From the NCBI RefSeq assembly GCF_021405525.1, contig NZ_JAGQAG010000001.1, forward strand, positions 2,976,001 through 3,040,000: DNA of 64,000 nucleotides, written 5' to 3'. Below, one piece after another: positions 8,811-17,421 of the stretch (its first letter is position 1; each line of letters starts with the position of its first letter). Made by a program: the position numbers and the translations under genes. The DNA is from Ruegeria pomeroyi (GTDB lineage Bacteria; Pseudomonadota; Alphaproteobacteria; Rhodobacterales; Rhodobacteraceae). The notes beneath the pieces are model-generated. The model was not told where the DNA came from, did no database searches, and worked only from the letters and a program-made list of their open reading frames with translations.

Positions 8811-9845
8811 TCACCGGAATTCCGGCATGACTTCATTGCAGAACATCCTGAGCGAGCGTTTCTGCGCGTCATGATCCAGCCCCATCGAGGCGTAGTAGAT
8901 GAACTCGTTCACACCCAGGTCCTCGTACCGTTTCAGCTTGGCAATAGCGGTTTCGGGCGAGCCGAACATGAGGTTCTCTTCCAGCATCTCGGGGTCGTAT
9001 TGCTCGCGGCCCGCGATCTGGTCCAGCGGCAGCGCGGCGGGGAAGCCGTTGACCACGTCACCGGCATTGCGGAACAGGTTTTCGAATTGCGACAGCAACC
9101 GCCGGATCGCGTCCAGCGCCTGCTGTCGGTCGGCGGCATTGTCATAGATGCAGGCATGGCGCATCAGCGCGAAACGGGGTGACCAGCCGTTATCGGCCTT
9201 GGCGATGGCCTCGTCCAACTGCTTTTTGTACAGTTCCGCCTCGGCAAAGGGCCGGGTCAAGGGCCAGCAGTTGATATGACAGCGGTTGCGCACCGCATAG
9301 TCATAGGTGATGGGCGAACGTGCGGCGACCCAGACCGGCATGTCGGCCTGTACCGGCTTGGGCACCGAGGTCGAGGTCGGGAACTGCCAATACTCGCCGT
9401 CATGGGCGTAATCGCCCTGCCACAGCGCGCGTACCGCCGGCAGCATTTCCTGCATGTAGCGCCAGGCATCGGATTGCTTGAGACCCGGTTTCATCCGGTC
9501 GAACTCGCGCTGATAGGCGCCCGAGCCGATGCCGAATTCCAGCCGCCCGCCGCTGATCAGGTCAAGAAACGCGGCCTCGCCCGCGAGGTTGATAGGGTGC
9601 CAATAGGCCGCCGTGGCCACCGCGGTGCCCAGCCGGATATTGCTGGTCTCTCCGGCCCACCAGGTCAGGATCTGGAACGGGTTCGGCGCGATCGTCATCT
9701 CGATGGCGTGATGTTCTGCGGCCCAGACGATGTCGAAACCGCCCTCTTCGGCCATTTGCACCATTTCAAGCGTGTGGCGCGCGACATCGTTCATGTCGAG
9801 ACTGTCGTCGATCCGTTCCAGGTTGATGGCAAGTTGGAATTTCAT
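8811..9845 (-). CDS. LLM class flavin-dependent monooxygenase (bacterial luciferase-like)
   Basis: 344 residues, luciferase-like TIM barrel (PF00296): AAEHHAIEMTIAPNP near residue 45, RLGTAVATAAYWHP near 75, and the SGGRLEFGIGSGAYQREF segment near 100. Such enzymes use FMNH2 supplied by a partner flavin reductase and O2 to cleave or hydroxylate organic substrates (RutA, NtaA, alkanesulfonate monooxygenase). The only flavin reductase in the window is the domain fused to a CoA-transferase at 12706-14817, on the other side of the divergent promoter. It lies between the aldehyde dehydrogenase and the CaiD-like gene in one minus-strand operon. The substrate is unknown. Confidence 0.88.
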   Translation of the reverse strand: MKFQLAINLERIDDSLDMNDVARHTLEMVQMAEEGGFDIVWAAEHHAIEMTIAPNPFQILTWWAGETSNIRLGTAVATAAYWHPINLAGEAAFLDLISGGRLEFGIGSGAYQREFDRMKPGLKQSDAWRYMQEMLPAVRALWQGDYAHDGEYWQFPTSTSVPKPVQADMPVWVAARSPITYDYAVRNRCHINCWPLTRPFAEAELYKKQLDEAIAKADNGWSPRFALMRHACIYDNAADRQQALDAIRRLLSQFENLFRNAGDVVNGFPAALPLDQIAGREQYDPEMLEENLMFGSPETAIAKLKRYEDLGVNEFIYYASMGLDHDAQKRSLRMFCNEVMPEFR

Positions 9846-9872
9846 TGTCCGTGTTCCTTTCCGGGCTCTCGC

Positions 9873-11354
9873 TCAGCGCATGACAAAAGGGTTGGCCATG
9901 GGTTCGTCGGATGTGTTCATCCAGACCGTCTTGGGCCGGGTGTAATCGTAGATCGCCTGAAACCCGCTTTCGCGGCCATAGCCGGACCCCTTGATGCCGC
10001 CAAATTCGGCAATGGGAGAGACCACGCGATAGGTGTTGACCCAGACGATGCCCGCGCGCACCGCGCCCGCCATCCTGAGCGAGCGGGCGCTGTCACGGGT
10101 GAATATTCCCGCCGCCAACCCGTGTTCAGAGTCATTGGCCAGCGCCAGAACCTCTTCTTCGGTGCGGAAACGCTGGACGCTCAGGACCGGGCCGAACAGT
10201 TCGGTATCGACGATGCGCAGGTCCTGGCGTGGGCAGTCGATGATCGTAGGTTCGTAATAGAGACCGCCCAGCCCCTCGGGCTGCTTGCCGCCGGTCAGCA
10301 CGGTGCCGCCCTCGGATTGCGCATGGGCGACCTCGCGCTGGATATGCTCCAGTTGCCCGGTGGTGCAGAGCGGCCCCATCTGGGTCTCGTCGGCCAGCGG
10401 GTTGCCGATCACGATGGCGCGGGCCTGTGCCACCATCCGGTCGAGGAACTCCTCGGCGATATCTTCGTGCAAATAGAGCCGGGATCCGGCGACGCAGCTT
10501 TGCCCCGTGGCGCCAAAGATGCCCGCAATCGAGGCGTTGACCGCGCTTTCGATATTGGCGTCCTCAAAGACGATAAAGGGCGATTTGCCCCCCAGTTCCA
10601 GCGAGACCTCGGCAAAGTTGCGTTTGGCGTTTTCCAGCACGTGGCGCGCGGCATTCGGCCCGCCGGTGAAGGAAACCCGTGCCACCAGCGGATGCCCCGT
10701 CAGCGCCCGCCCGCAGGGTTCGCCGTGCCCGGTGACAATGTTCACGACACCCGGTGGGAAACCGGCCTTTTCGATCAGCTTGCCGAATTCCAGCATCGCG
10801 GCACTGGCATGTTCCGAGGCTTTCAGAACCACCGTATTGCCTGCGGCAAGGGCCGGGCCGATCTTGACCGCGACCAGGAACAGCTGGCTGTTCCAGGGCA
10901 CCACCGCGGCCACCACGCCCAGCGGTTCGCGCTTGGTAAAGACGAACATGTCCGGCTTGTCGATCGGCAGCGTTTCACCGCTGACCTTGTCGGCGCAGCC
11001 TGCGAAAAAGTGAAAGAACTCGGCGATGTATTTCGCCTGCCAGCGGGTTTCCTTGAGCATCTTGCCGGTATCCACCGACTCGATCCGGCCCAGTTCCTCG
11101 GACCGGTCGGCCAGCAGATCGCCCAACCGCCGCAGATGCTTGCCGCGCTCGGTCGGTGTCATCCGGGCCCATGGCCCCGAGGTAAAAGCGCGATGCGCCG
11201 CCTCGACCGCCCGGTTCACATCCGCCTCGGTGGCCTCGGGAACCCGGCACCACACCTTGCCGTTGGCGGGGTTGGTGCTGTCGAACAGCGCCCCGTCCGA
11301 GGCATCGACCCAAGCGCCGTCGATCAGCATCCGATAGCTCTGGATATCGGCCAT
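9873..11354 (-). CDS. Aldehyde dehydrogenase (NAD(P)+)
   Basis: 493-residue ALDH superfamily enzyme. VVPWNSQLF is the cofactor-binding segment, SLELGGKSPF contains the catalytic base Glu, FGATGQSCVAGSR contains the catalytic Cys, and ELFGPVL and GIKGSGYGRE complete the pattern. It resembles gamma-aminobutyraldehyde, betaine-aldehyde and hydroxymuconic-semialdehyde type dehydrogenases. GGGAGG precedes the ATG. It is the first gene of the minus-strand operon (ALDH, monooxygenase, CaiD-like, carnitine dehydrogenase-like). It would oxidise an aldehyde released by the monooxygenase, possibly malonic or trimethylaminobutyr-aldehyde type. This is an inference from context. Confidence 0.92.
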   Translation of the reverse strand: MADIQSYRMLIDGAWVDASDGALFDSTNPANGKVWCRVPEATEADVNRAVEAAHRAFTSGPWARMTPTERGKHLRRLGDLLADRSEELGRIESVDTGKMLKETRWQAKYIAEFFHFFAGCADKVSGETLPIDKPDMFVFTKREPLGVVAAVVPWNSQLFLVAVKIGPALAAGNTVVLKASEHASAAMLEFGKLIEKAGFPPGVVNIVTGHGEPCGRALTGHPLVARVSFTGGPNAARHVLENAKRNFAEVSLELGGKSPFIVFEDANIESAVNASIAGIFGATGQSCVAGSRLYLHEDIAEEFLDRMVAQARAIVIGNPLADETQMGPLCTTGQLEHIQREVAHAQSEGGTVLTGGKQPEGLGGLYYEPTIIDCPRQDLRIVDTELFGPVLSVQRFRTEEEVLALANDSEHGLAAGIFTRDSARSLRMAGAVRAGIVWVNTYRVVSPIAEFGGIKGSGYGRESGFQAIYDYTRPKTVWMNTSDEPMANPFVMR

Positions 11355-11410
11355 CTCGGTCCTCCCTTTTTGTCTCTCGTCTCATACAAAGCGGCGAATC
11401 GGCGATGAGT

Positions 11411-11444
11411 TGTGCGAAAAATCGGCATCCATGTGTCGAAAATT
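11411..11444. promoter_or_regulatory. Tandem direct repeat, candidate AraC/CdhR operator
   Basis: In the 144 bp divergent gap between the aldehyde dehydrogenase and ridA-like genes, TGTGCGAAAAAT (11411-11422) is repeated as TGTGTCGAAAATT (11432-11444). The centre spacing of 21 bp is two helical turns. AraC-family regulators bind such same-face direct repeats. The obvious candidate is the GlxA/CdhR-type protein at 5992-7077. No promoter hexamers are assigned. Confidence 0.45.
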
Positions 11445-11498
11445 CTTAAGTTGAGGATTGGGGATCAGGGCAGGCTGGCCGCAAAAGGAGATGCGAAC

Positions 11499-11903
11499 GT
11501 GACCAGCAGCAAGAAACAGGTGATTGGCGGCCCCCTTGAAATAGGCGGCAGGGTTCTGTCGCTTTCCCGCGCCATCCGGGCCGGCGATTTTGTCTTTCTG
11601 ACCGGCCAGATCCCGATGCGGGACGGTGTCCCGCTGACCACCGGCTCGGTCGAGGAACAGACCCGCGCCGTGCTGGACGACATTACCGCCACGCTCGCCC
11701 TCGCTGGCTGTACCCGCGACGATGTGGTCAAGGCGATGGTCTGGCTGCGCGACCGCAGCGATTTCCCCGGCTTCAACGCGGTCTATGGCGAGTATTTCCC
11801 GCACGATCCGCCGACCCGCTCGGCCGTGGTCAGCGATCTGCTGGTCGATGTCCGGGTCGAGGTCGAGGTGATGGCGTACAAGCCGCTGGAGGGAGAGGGC
11901 TGA
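11499..11903 (+). CDS. RidA/YjgF family enamine deaminase-like protein
   Basis: 134 residues. RidA family proteins hydrolyse reactive enamine/imine or aminoacrylate intermediates to carbonyl compounds and ammonia; RutC does so in pyrimidine degradation. Visible marks: GDFVFLTGQIPM near residue 34, EEQTRAVLDDI near 53, and PTRSAVVSDLLVDVRVEVEVMAY at the C-terminus, where the usual catalytic Arg of the (P)xRxxV segment is present. I chose GTG at 11499, with AAGGAG 8 nt upstream; the longer frame from 11412 lacks homology. The stop overlaps the next ATG (TGATG), so coupling is expected. Confidence 0.85.
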   Translation: MTSSKKQVIGGPLEIGGRVLSLSRAIRAGDFVFLTGQIPMRDGVPLTTGSVEEQTRAVLDDITATLALAGCTRDDVVKAMVWLRDRSDFPGFNAVYGEYFPHDPPTRSAVVSDLLVDVRVEVEVMAYKPLEGEG

Positions 11904-12709
11904 TGCCGGTAGCACCTGACGGCAGCACCTATGAGATTACCGGCCCGGCGGATGCGCCCTGCGTGGTGCTGATCCATGGTCTGGGGCTGAACCGGGCCTG
12001 CTGGCAATGGACCGGTCCGGCGCTGGCCGATAGCTATCGCGTGCTCAGCTATGACCTGTATGGTCACGGCGAGTCGGCGGTTCCGCCCGAGACGCCCAGC
12101 CTGTCGCTCTTTTCGCGGCAATTGCAGGGCCTGCTTGATCACTGTGGTATCGCGGATGCGGTCATTGTCGGCTTTTCTCTGGGAGGCATGATCGCGCGCC
12201 GCTTCGCGCAGGACTGCCCAGACCGCGCGCGCGCGCTGGTCATCCTGCATTCGCCGCATCAACGCAGCGCCGAGGCGCAGGCCGCGATCCTGGCACGGGT
12301 CGAACAGGCCCGCGATCAGGGCCCGCACTCAACGGTCGAGGCGGCGCTGGAGCGCTGGTTCACCGAAGGTTTCCGCGCGGCCAACCCAGAGATGATGGAG
12401 ACCGTGCGCGGCTGGGTCACGGCAAACCGCAAAGAGGTCTATCACCGGAACTACCGGGTTCTGGCCGAGGGGATCGACGAAATCACCGCCCCTGTCCCGC
12501 CGCTCACCTGCCCGGCGCTGGTGATCACCGGGGACGAGGATTATGGCAACGGCCCCGAGATGACCCGCGCCATCGCCGCCGAGATCGCGGGTGCGCAGGC
12601 GCTGATCCTGCCGGGACTGCGCCACATGGCACTGGCCGAGGACCCGGACGCCGTCAACACCCCGCTGCGCCGGTTTCTGGATAGCCTGCCAAAGGGGGCG
12701 ACCGGATGA
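11903..12709 (+). CDS. Alpha/beta hydrolase (RutD/3-oxoadipate enol-lactonase-like)
   Basis: 268 residues, alpha/beta hydrolase fold: oxyanion-hole HGLGLNRACW near residue 26, DLYGHGES near 52, and nucleophile elbow GFSLGG with Ser near residue 94. A late Asp in ITGDEDYGN and a catalytic His in LRHMALAEDP complete the triad. It resembles RutD and PcaD. It could hydrolyse an ester, lactone, carbamate or thioester intermediate of the cluster. The start overlaps the RidA stop by one base, and its stop overlaps the following fusion gene by ATGA. Confidence 0.85.
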   Translation: MPVAPDGSTYEITGPADAPCVVLIHGLGLNRACWQWTGPALADSYRVLSYDLYGHGESAVPPETPSLSLFSRQLQGLLDHCGIADAVIVGFSLGGMIARRFAQDCPDRARALVILHSPHQRSAEAQAAILARVEQARDQGPHSTVEAALERWFTEGFRAANPEMMETVRGWVTANRKEVYHRNYRVLAEGIDEITAPVPPLTCPALVITGDEDYGNGPEMTRAIAAEIAGAQALILPGLRHMALAEDPDAVNTPLRRFLDSLPKGATG

Positions 12710-14817
12710 GCAGCACTCTCCTCAAGGGGATACGCGTGCTGGATCTCAGCCGCATGCTGTCCGGCCCCTATTGCAGCATGTTCCTGGCCGATCACGGCGC
12801 CGAGGTCATCAAGATCGAGGGCGGCAGCGGCGACACCAGCCGCAACAACGGCCCCTATCGCGCCGACGATCCGGGCCATGACTGGGCGGGCTATTTCGTC
12901 AGCCTGAACCGGGGCAAGAAAAGCATCCGGCTGGACCTGAAATCGCCCGAGGACAAGGCCGCCTTTCGCAGGCTGGCGGCAACGGCGGACGTTGTGCTGG
13001 AGAACTTCCGGCCCGGCGTGATGGAGCGGCTCGAGCTGTCCTATGAATCGCTCGCCGAGGCCAATCCCCGGCTGGTCTATGCCGCCATTCGCGGCTTTGG
13101 CGACCCGCGCACCGGGGCCAGCCCCTATGCCGACTGGCCCTCCTATGACGTGGTGGCGCAGGCGATGGGCGGGCTGATGGCGATGACCGGCCCCGATGCC
13201 GACACGCCCACCAAGGTCGGCCCTGGCATCGGCGACATCTTTGCCGGCATGATGATGTCCTTTGGCATTCTCGCCGCCCTGCGCGAGGCCGAGGCGACCG
13301 GCAAGGGGCGGTTCGTCGACGTCGCCATGTATGACGCGATGATCTCGATGTGCGAGCGGATGGTCTATCTGCATGACATGACCGGACAGGTAGCCGGCCC
13401 CGAGGGCAACGGTCACCCGCTGCTGGCGCCTTTTGGCCTGTTTCCCGCCGCCGATGGTCAGGTGGCACTGGGCATTGTCGATGACAGTTTCTGGCAAAAG
13501 CTGACCGCGATCATGAACCGGCCCGACCTGGGCACCGATGCGCGGTTTTCCACCCGCGCCGGGCGGTCCGCCCATGCGGGCGAGATCAACCGGGTCGTTT
13601 CGGGCTGGACCGCCACCCGCAGCAAGGCGGAGCTGACCGGCTTGCTGGGTGGTCAGGTTCCCTTTGGCCCGCTCAACACGGTGGCCGATATCACCGCCGA
13701 TCCGCATGTCGCGGCGCGGCAGATGCTGGCACATATTCCCCATCCCGAACCCGGCCATGCCCCCTGGACCGTGGCCGCCAATCCGCTGCGCTTTGCCGGG
13801 CAGGCGGCGCCTCCCCTGCCTGCCCCGCCCCGGCTGGGCGAACATGACGCGATGCTCGACACGCTGGCAGAAAGCGCGCCGCTCGACGACGAGGCCCGGC
13901 GCGACCTGCGCCGCGCCTTTGGGCAGTTCGCCACCGGGGTGACGGTACTCACCACCCGGCAAGAGGATGGAACGCCACGCGGCTTTACCGCCAATTCGTT
14001 CACCTCGGTCTCGCTCGACCCGCCGCTGCTGCTGGTCTGCCTCGCCAAGACGGCGCATAGCTGCGATGTCTTTGCCCAAGCGCCGCATTTCGCGGTGAAC
14101 ATCCTGTCGGATGCACAGAAAGAGATTTCGGGCCTCTTCGCCTCGCGTTCGACCGAGAAATTCGCCGGCCCCCATTGGCATCCAGGCCCGCAAGATCTGC
14201 CGCTGATCAACGGGGCGCTGGCGACATTTGCCTGCGCCCGTCACAAGCTGGTCGATGCCGGCGATCACCTGATCCTGATCGGGCGCGTCCTGAACCACGC
14301 GGTGACCGAGGGCAAACCGCTTGGGTTTCACAACGGCGCCTATTTCGACCTCGGGTTGGAAAACCGGCTGGCCGACGCGGCGACCAAGGACACAAACGGG
14401 GTCATCGCCGCCGTTCTGGCCGAAGGTGAGCGAATCCTGCTGGAAGAGACACCAGACGGCACGCTGACGGTTCCCAAGTCACCCGCGCGCGACAACACCG
14501 TCGCGGGCTTTGTGCGGCACATGGACAGTCGCGGCCTGACCGCCCGGCTCGACCACCTTTATGCCGTGTTCCAGAACAGCCAGACCGGCGCGCATTCGAT
14601 CGTCTATCACGGCACGGTCAGCGGCGCCGCGCCCGAGGGCATGCGCTATCACGACCTTGCCGCGCTGCCGCTGGATCAGGTCGCCAACGATACCGAACGC
14701 TCGATGCTGGCGCGCTATCAACGCGAATACCGCCATGGCGGTTTCGGGATTTACCACGGCACCGAACGCAGCGGCATCGTCCATTCCATTGCCGATCACA
14801 CCGAATACACCGTTTGA
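12706..14817 (+). CDS. Fusion protein: class III CoA-transferase (CaiB/BaiF) + flavin reductase + C-terminal Nudix-like region
   Basis: 703 residues with no internal stop and continuous homology-like sequence. Residues 1-385 are a formyl-CoA/carnitine CoA-transferase (VLDLSRMLSGPYC; ENFRPGVMERL; the expected catalytic Asp177 in GIGDIFAG). Residues 394-550 are an FMN-binding split-barrel flavin reductase (RRAFGQFATGVTVLTT; GFTANSFTSVSLDPPL; HFAVNIL; HNGAYFDL). Residues 560-703 are an extension with ILLEETPDGTLTVPK, which resembles the extended reductases of some two-component monooxygenases. The reductase half could feed FMNH2 to the luciferase-like monooxygenase at 8811-9845, while the transferase half activates a substrate as CoA ester. 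The start overlaps the hydrolase stop (ATGA). The fusion is unusual; a read-through or assembly artefact is unlikely because the frame is intact. Confidence 0.85.
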   Translation: MSSTLLKGIRVLDLSRMLSGPYCSMFLADHGAEVIKIEGGSGDTSRNNGPYRADDPGHDWAGYFVSLNRGKKSIRLDLKSPEDKAAFRRLAATADVVLENFRPGVMERLELSYESLAEANPRLVYAAIRGFGDPRTGASPYADWPSYDVVAQAMGGLMAMTGPDADTPTKVGPGIGDIFAGMMMSFGILAALREAEATGKGRFVDVAMYDAMISMCERMVYLHDMTGQVAGPEGNGHPLLAPFGLFPAADGQVALGIVDDSFWQKLTAIMNRPDLGTDARFSTRAGRSAHAGEINRVVSGWTATRSKAELTGLLGGQVPFGPLNTVADITADPHVAARQMLAHIPHPEPGHAPWTVAANPLRFAGQAAPPLPAPPRLGEHDAMLDTLAESAPLDDEARRDLRRAFGQFATGVTVLTTRQEDGTPRGFTANSFTSVSLDPPLLLVCLAKTAHSCDVFAQAPHFAVNILSDAQKEISGLFASRSTEKFAGPHWHPGPQDLPLINGALATFACARHKLVDAGDHLILIGRVLNHAVTEGKPLGFHNGAYFDLGLENRLADAATKDTNGVIAAVLAEGERILLEETPDGTLTVPKSPARDNTVAGFVRHMDSRGLTARLDHLYAVFQNSQTGAHSIVYHGTVSGAAPEGMRYHDLAALPLDQVANDTERSMLARYQREYRHGGFGIYHGTERSGIVHSIADHTEYTV

Positions 14818-14830
14818 CAGGAGACCCCCA

Positions 14831-15445
14831 ATGCTTCCGGAACTGAGAAAAGTCGTCACCTTCGACGAAGATATCCACACCGAGGGCGGCCGCGCCGCCG
14901 ACCCGGTCCTGCGTATGATCGGGGTCGCGGCGGTGGTGGCCAACCCCTGGGCCGGGCGCGGTTTCGTCGAGGATCTCTCGCCCGAGATCCGCCGCATGGC
15001 GCCGGTTCTGGGCAAGCTGCTGACCGACCGCCTGATCGCGCTGGCCGGATCGGGCGACGCGATCGAGGCCTATGGCAAGGCCTGCATCTCGGGCACCAAT
15101 TGCGAGGTCGAACACGCCTCGGCGCTGATCCATACGCTGCAATTCGGCAATTTCTATCGCGAGGCGGTGGGCGCCAAAAGCTATCTGGGCTTTACCAACA
15201 CGCGCGGCCCCGCCAACACCCAGATCCAGATCCCGCTGATGGACAAGCACGATACAGGCCGCCGCTCGCATTACCTGACAGTGCAGTTCTCGATCTATGA
15301 CGCGCCCGCCTGTGACGAATTGGTGGTCGCGCTGGGCGCCGCGACACGCGGGCGGCCGCATCACCGTATCGGCGACCGCTATTCCGATCTGGCCGCGCTG
15401 GGCCGCGACGTGCAGGACCCCGCCGGCGTCGGCAAGGACGGCTAG
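14831..15445 (+). CDS. Amino acid synthesis family protein (DUF1185, PF06684)
   Basis: 204 residues, no signal peptide. ELRKVVTFDEDIHTEGGR, VVANPWAGR, AYGKACISGTNCEVEHASAL and HHRIGDRYSD are features I associate with the DUF1185/AA_synth family. Its function is not established; members often sit beside luciferase-like monooxygenases and flavin reductases. AGGAG lies 7 nt upstream of the ATG. It is the last gene of the plus-strand unit (ridA-like, hydrolase, fusion, this gene) and is followed by a strong hairpin. Confidence 0.8.
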   Translation: MLPELRKVVTFDEDIHTEGGRAADPVLRMIGVAAVVANPWAGRGFVEDLSPEIRRMAPVLGKLLTDRLIALAGSGDAIEAYGKACISGTNCEVEHASALIHTLQFGNFYREAVGAKSYLGFTNTRGPANTQIQIPLMDKHDTGRRSHYLTVQFSIYDAPACDELVVALGAATRGRPHHRIGDRYSDLAALGRDVQDPAGVGKDG

Positions 15446-15452
15446 GACCAGA

Positions 15453-15487
15453 CCCGCTCCTCCCGAGGCACTGCCGGGAGGAGCGGG
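15453..15487. terminator. Bidirectional terminator hairpin
   Basis: Perfect 13 bp inverted repeat, CCCGCTCCTCCCG (15453-15465) and its complement (15475-15487), with a 9-nt loop. It lies in the 52 bp gap between convergent genes. There is no clear T run, so it may act as a barrier for both units. Confidence 0.75.
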
Positions 15488-15497
15488 CGCGACGGCC

Positions 15498-17381
15498 TCA
15501 GGGCGTCACGATTGCGAAATTCGGGTCGAACGCATCCAGCGCTCCGAAAAGAGCGCCGAGTTTCGTGGCATCGCCCTGCATCGACAGAACGCCTTGTCCG
15601 ATCAGGTCCTCGACCCCGGCGATCTGCCCCAGCAGTTGAAAGAACGCCGCCTCGGTCAGGGTCAGGACCAGGTCCGCCGTGCCGTCGTGATAGGTGGTGT
15701 TGGCAAGCACGCCGTTCTGCGCGGCCAGCAGATGGCTCTGGCCGCTATCCGAGAAGTTCAACAGAACGGTAAAATCGCCCGGCACCTTGGCCGCATTGAA
15801 CTTCACGCCCAGGAAGTCGAGCGCCATCCCCACCCCCATGTTGAACAGCACATCCGGGTTCGAGGTATTGACGGTCGAGGGGCGGATGCCCTCGCGCAAT
15901 TCCTGCGCCCCCAGCAGGAAGATGTTGCGCCATGTTCCGGCCTCGGCCTGATACCCCATCTGTTCCAGCGTATCGGCCTGAAGCTTGAGCGCCGCCGCGT
16001 TCTGCGGTTCGGCAAAGACCAGCTTGTTCAGGATCTCGGCGGCCCAGCGATAGTCGCCTTCGTCATAGGCCCGCTGCCCTTCGGCCAGCACAGCGTCGGC
16101 GCCGCCCATGGCGCGCACCAGCCGCGTGGCGCTTTCTGCGGGCGGCAGGCAATCATAGGTCGACGGATTGCCGTCCCACCAGCCCAGATAGAACTGATAT
16201 ACCGCCTTGATGTTGTGTTTCAGCGTGCCGTAATAACCACGACAGGCAAAATCGTGCCGCAACCCCTCGGGCAGTTCCACCATGTCCGGGATCTCGTGGA
16301 TCGTATGGCCGTGATTGGCCAGCCGCAGCGTCTCGTCATGGATGAAGCGATAGAGATCGCGCTGCCGGGTCAGGAAACCCCGAATGCGCTTGGTGCCCCA
16401 TTGCGGCCAGTGATGCGAGGCAAAGATCAGGTCGGTCCGCTCGGCAAAAAGCGCGATGGATTCGTCGATATACTTGGCCCAACCCAGGGTATTGCGGATC
16501 TCGGCGCCGCGCGGGGTCAGGATGTTGTGCATGTTATGCGTGGTGACCTCGGATGCACAAAGCGCCCGGAACTGAGGGAAATAGAACATGAACTCCGAGG
16601 GCGCTTCGGAGCCGTTGGCCATCTGGAATTCGATCTCGACCCCGTCCACGATACGGGTTTCCCCGGTCCGGTACACCGTGTCGGTAGGCGGGATCAGGCT
16701 GATCGAACCGGCCCCGGCCGCCGGACCCAGACCACAGCCGGCATGGCCCCGGGGGCCCGCGTCCAACCCCATGCCGAACTGGTACTGCGCCCGCCGGTTC
16801 ATCGCGTTGCCCGCCAGCACGTTTTCGGAGATCGCGTATTCCATGAACCCGTCGGGCGCGATGATCGGCACCTTGCCCGCCGCCACATCCGCCTGATCGA
16901 CAACACCGCGCACGCCACCGAAATGGTCGGCATGCGAATGGGTATAGATCACCGCCACCACCGGACGTTCGCCCAGATGCCGGTTTGCCAGCGCCAGCGA
17001 GGCGCGCGCGGTTTCCACGGTCAACAGCGGGTCGATAACGATCCAGCCGGTGTCACCCGCGATCAGCGTCATGTTCGAGATGTCGGCATTGCGTATCTGA
17101 TGGATACGCGGATGGATGGTGAAAAGCCCGTGAATGGCGTTCAACTGACCCTGCCGCCAAAGGCTGGGGTTCACGGTATCGGGCGCCGCGCCCTGCATGA
17201 ACGCATAGCGATTCAGGTCAAAAACGATCTTGCCCTCGGCCCCGGTGATCGCATCCTCTTCAAAGGTCGCGACAAAGCCGCGACTGGCATCCTCGAAATC
17301 ATGCCGGTCGCCAAAGTTCAGCAGGTCCAGCACCGCCCGGTTGGCGGCGGCGGTATGGTCGGTTGCGGGGTTCTTGCACAT
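15498..17381 (-). CDS. Alkyl sulfatase, metallo-beta-lactamase fold (SdsA1/YjcS-like)
   Basis: 627 residues, class III alkylsulfatase. It hydrolyses primary or secondary alkyl sulfate esters (SDS-like) to alcohol and sulfate with two Zn ions. The binuclear metal motif is THSHADH (H148, H150, D152, H153), followed by DGFMEYAISENVLAGNAMNRR. A helical dimerisation region follows (YYGTLKHNIKAVYQFYLGWWDGNP), then a C-terminal SCP2-like domain (about 500-627). No signal peptide is visible, so it is probably cytoplasmic, unlike SdsA1. AAGGAGG lies 6 nt before the ATG. It is last in a minus-strand operon with a TauD-type dioxygenase, an FAD oxidase and a TRAP transporter. Confidence 0.92.
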   Translation of the reverse strand: MCKNPATDHTAAANRAVLDLLNFGDRHDFEDASRGFVATFEEDAITGAEGKIVFDLNRYAFMQGAAPDTVNPSLWRQGQLNAIHGLFTIHPRIHQIRNADISNMTLIAGDTGWIVIDPLLTVETARASLALANRHLGERPVVAVIYTHSHADHFGGVRGVVDQADVAAGKVPIIAPDGFMEYAISENVLAGNAMNRRAQYQFGMGLDAGPRGHAGCGLGPAAGAGSISLIPPTDTVYRTGETRIVDGVEIEFQMANGSEAPSEFMFYFPQFRALCASEVTTHNMHNILTPRGAEIRNTLGWAKYIDESIALFAERTDLIFASHHWPQWGTKRIRGFLTRQRDLYRFIHDETLRLANHGHTIHEIPDMVELPEGLRHDFACRGYYGTLKHNIKAVYQFYLGWWDGNPSTYDCLPPAESATRLVRAMGGADAVLAEGQRAYDEGDYRWAAEILNKLVFAEPQNAAALKLQADTLEQMGYQAEAGTWRNIFLLGAQELREGIRPSTVNTSNPDVLFNMGVGMALDFLGVKFNAAKVPGDFTVLLNFSDSGQSHLLAAQNGVLANTTYHDGTADLVLTLTEAAFFQLLGQIAGVEDLIGQGVLSMQGDATKLGALFGALDAFDPNFAIVTP

Positions 17382-17421
17382 GGGAAACCTCCTTGGCGGG
17401 ATCGGCGATGCGGCGAGAGGC

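Noticed and set aside
9276-11408. 710-residue open frame antisense to the aldehyde dehydrogenase and monooxygenase genes
   Set aside because: High-GC shadow. The opposite strand has clear catalytic motifs and operon structure, while this translation is His/Arg/Gly-rich without recognisable domains.
5992-15445. Genuine rut pyrimidine operon
   Set aside because: Only the families are shared. There is no RutB-type amidohydrolase or uracil permease, and CoA-ester enzymes are added.
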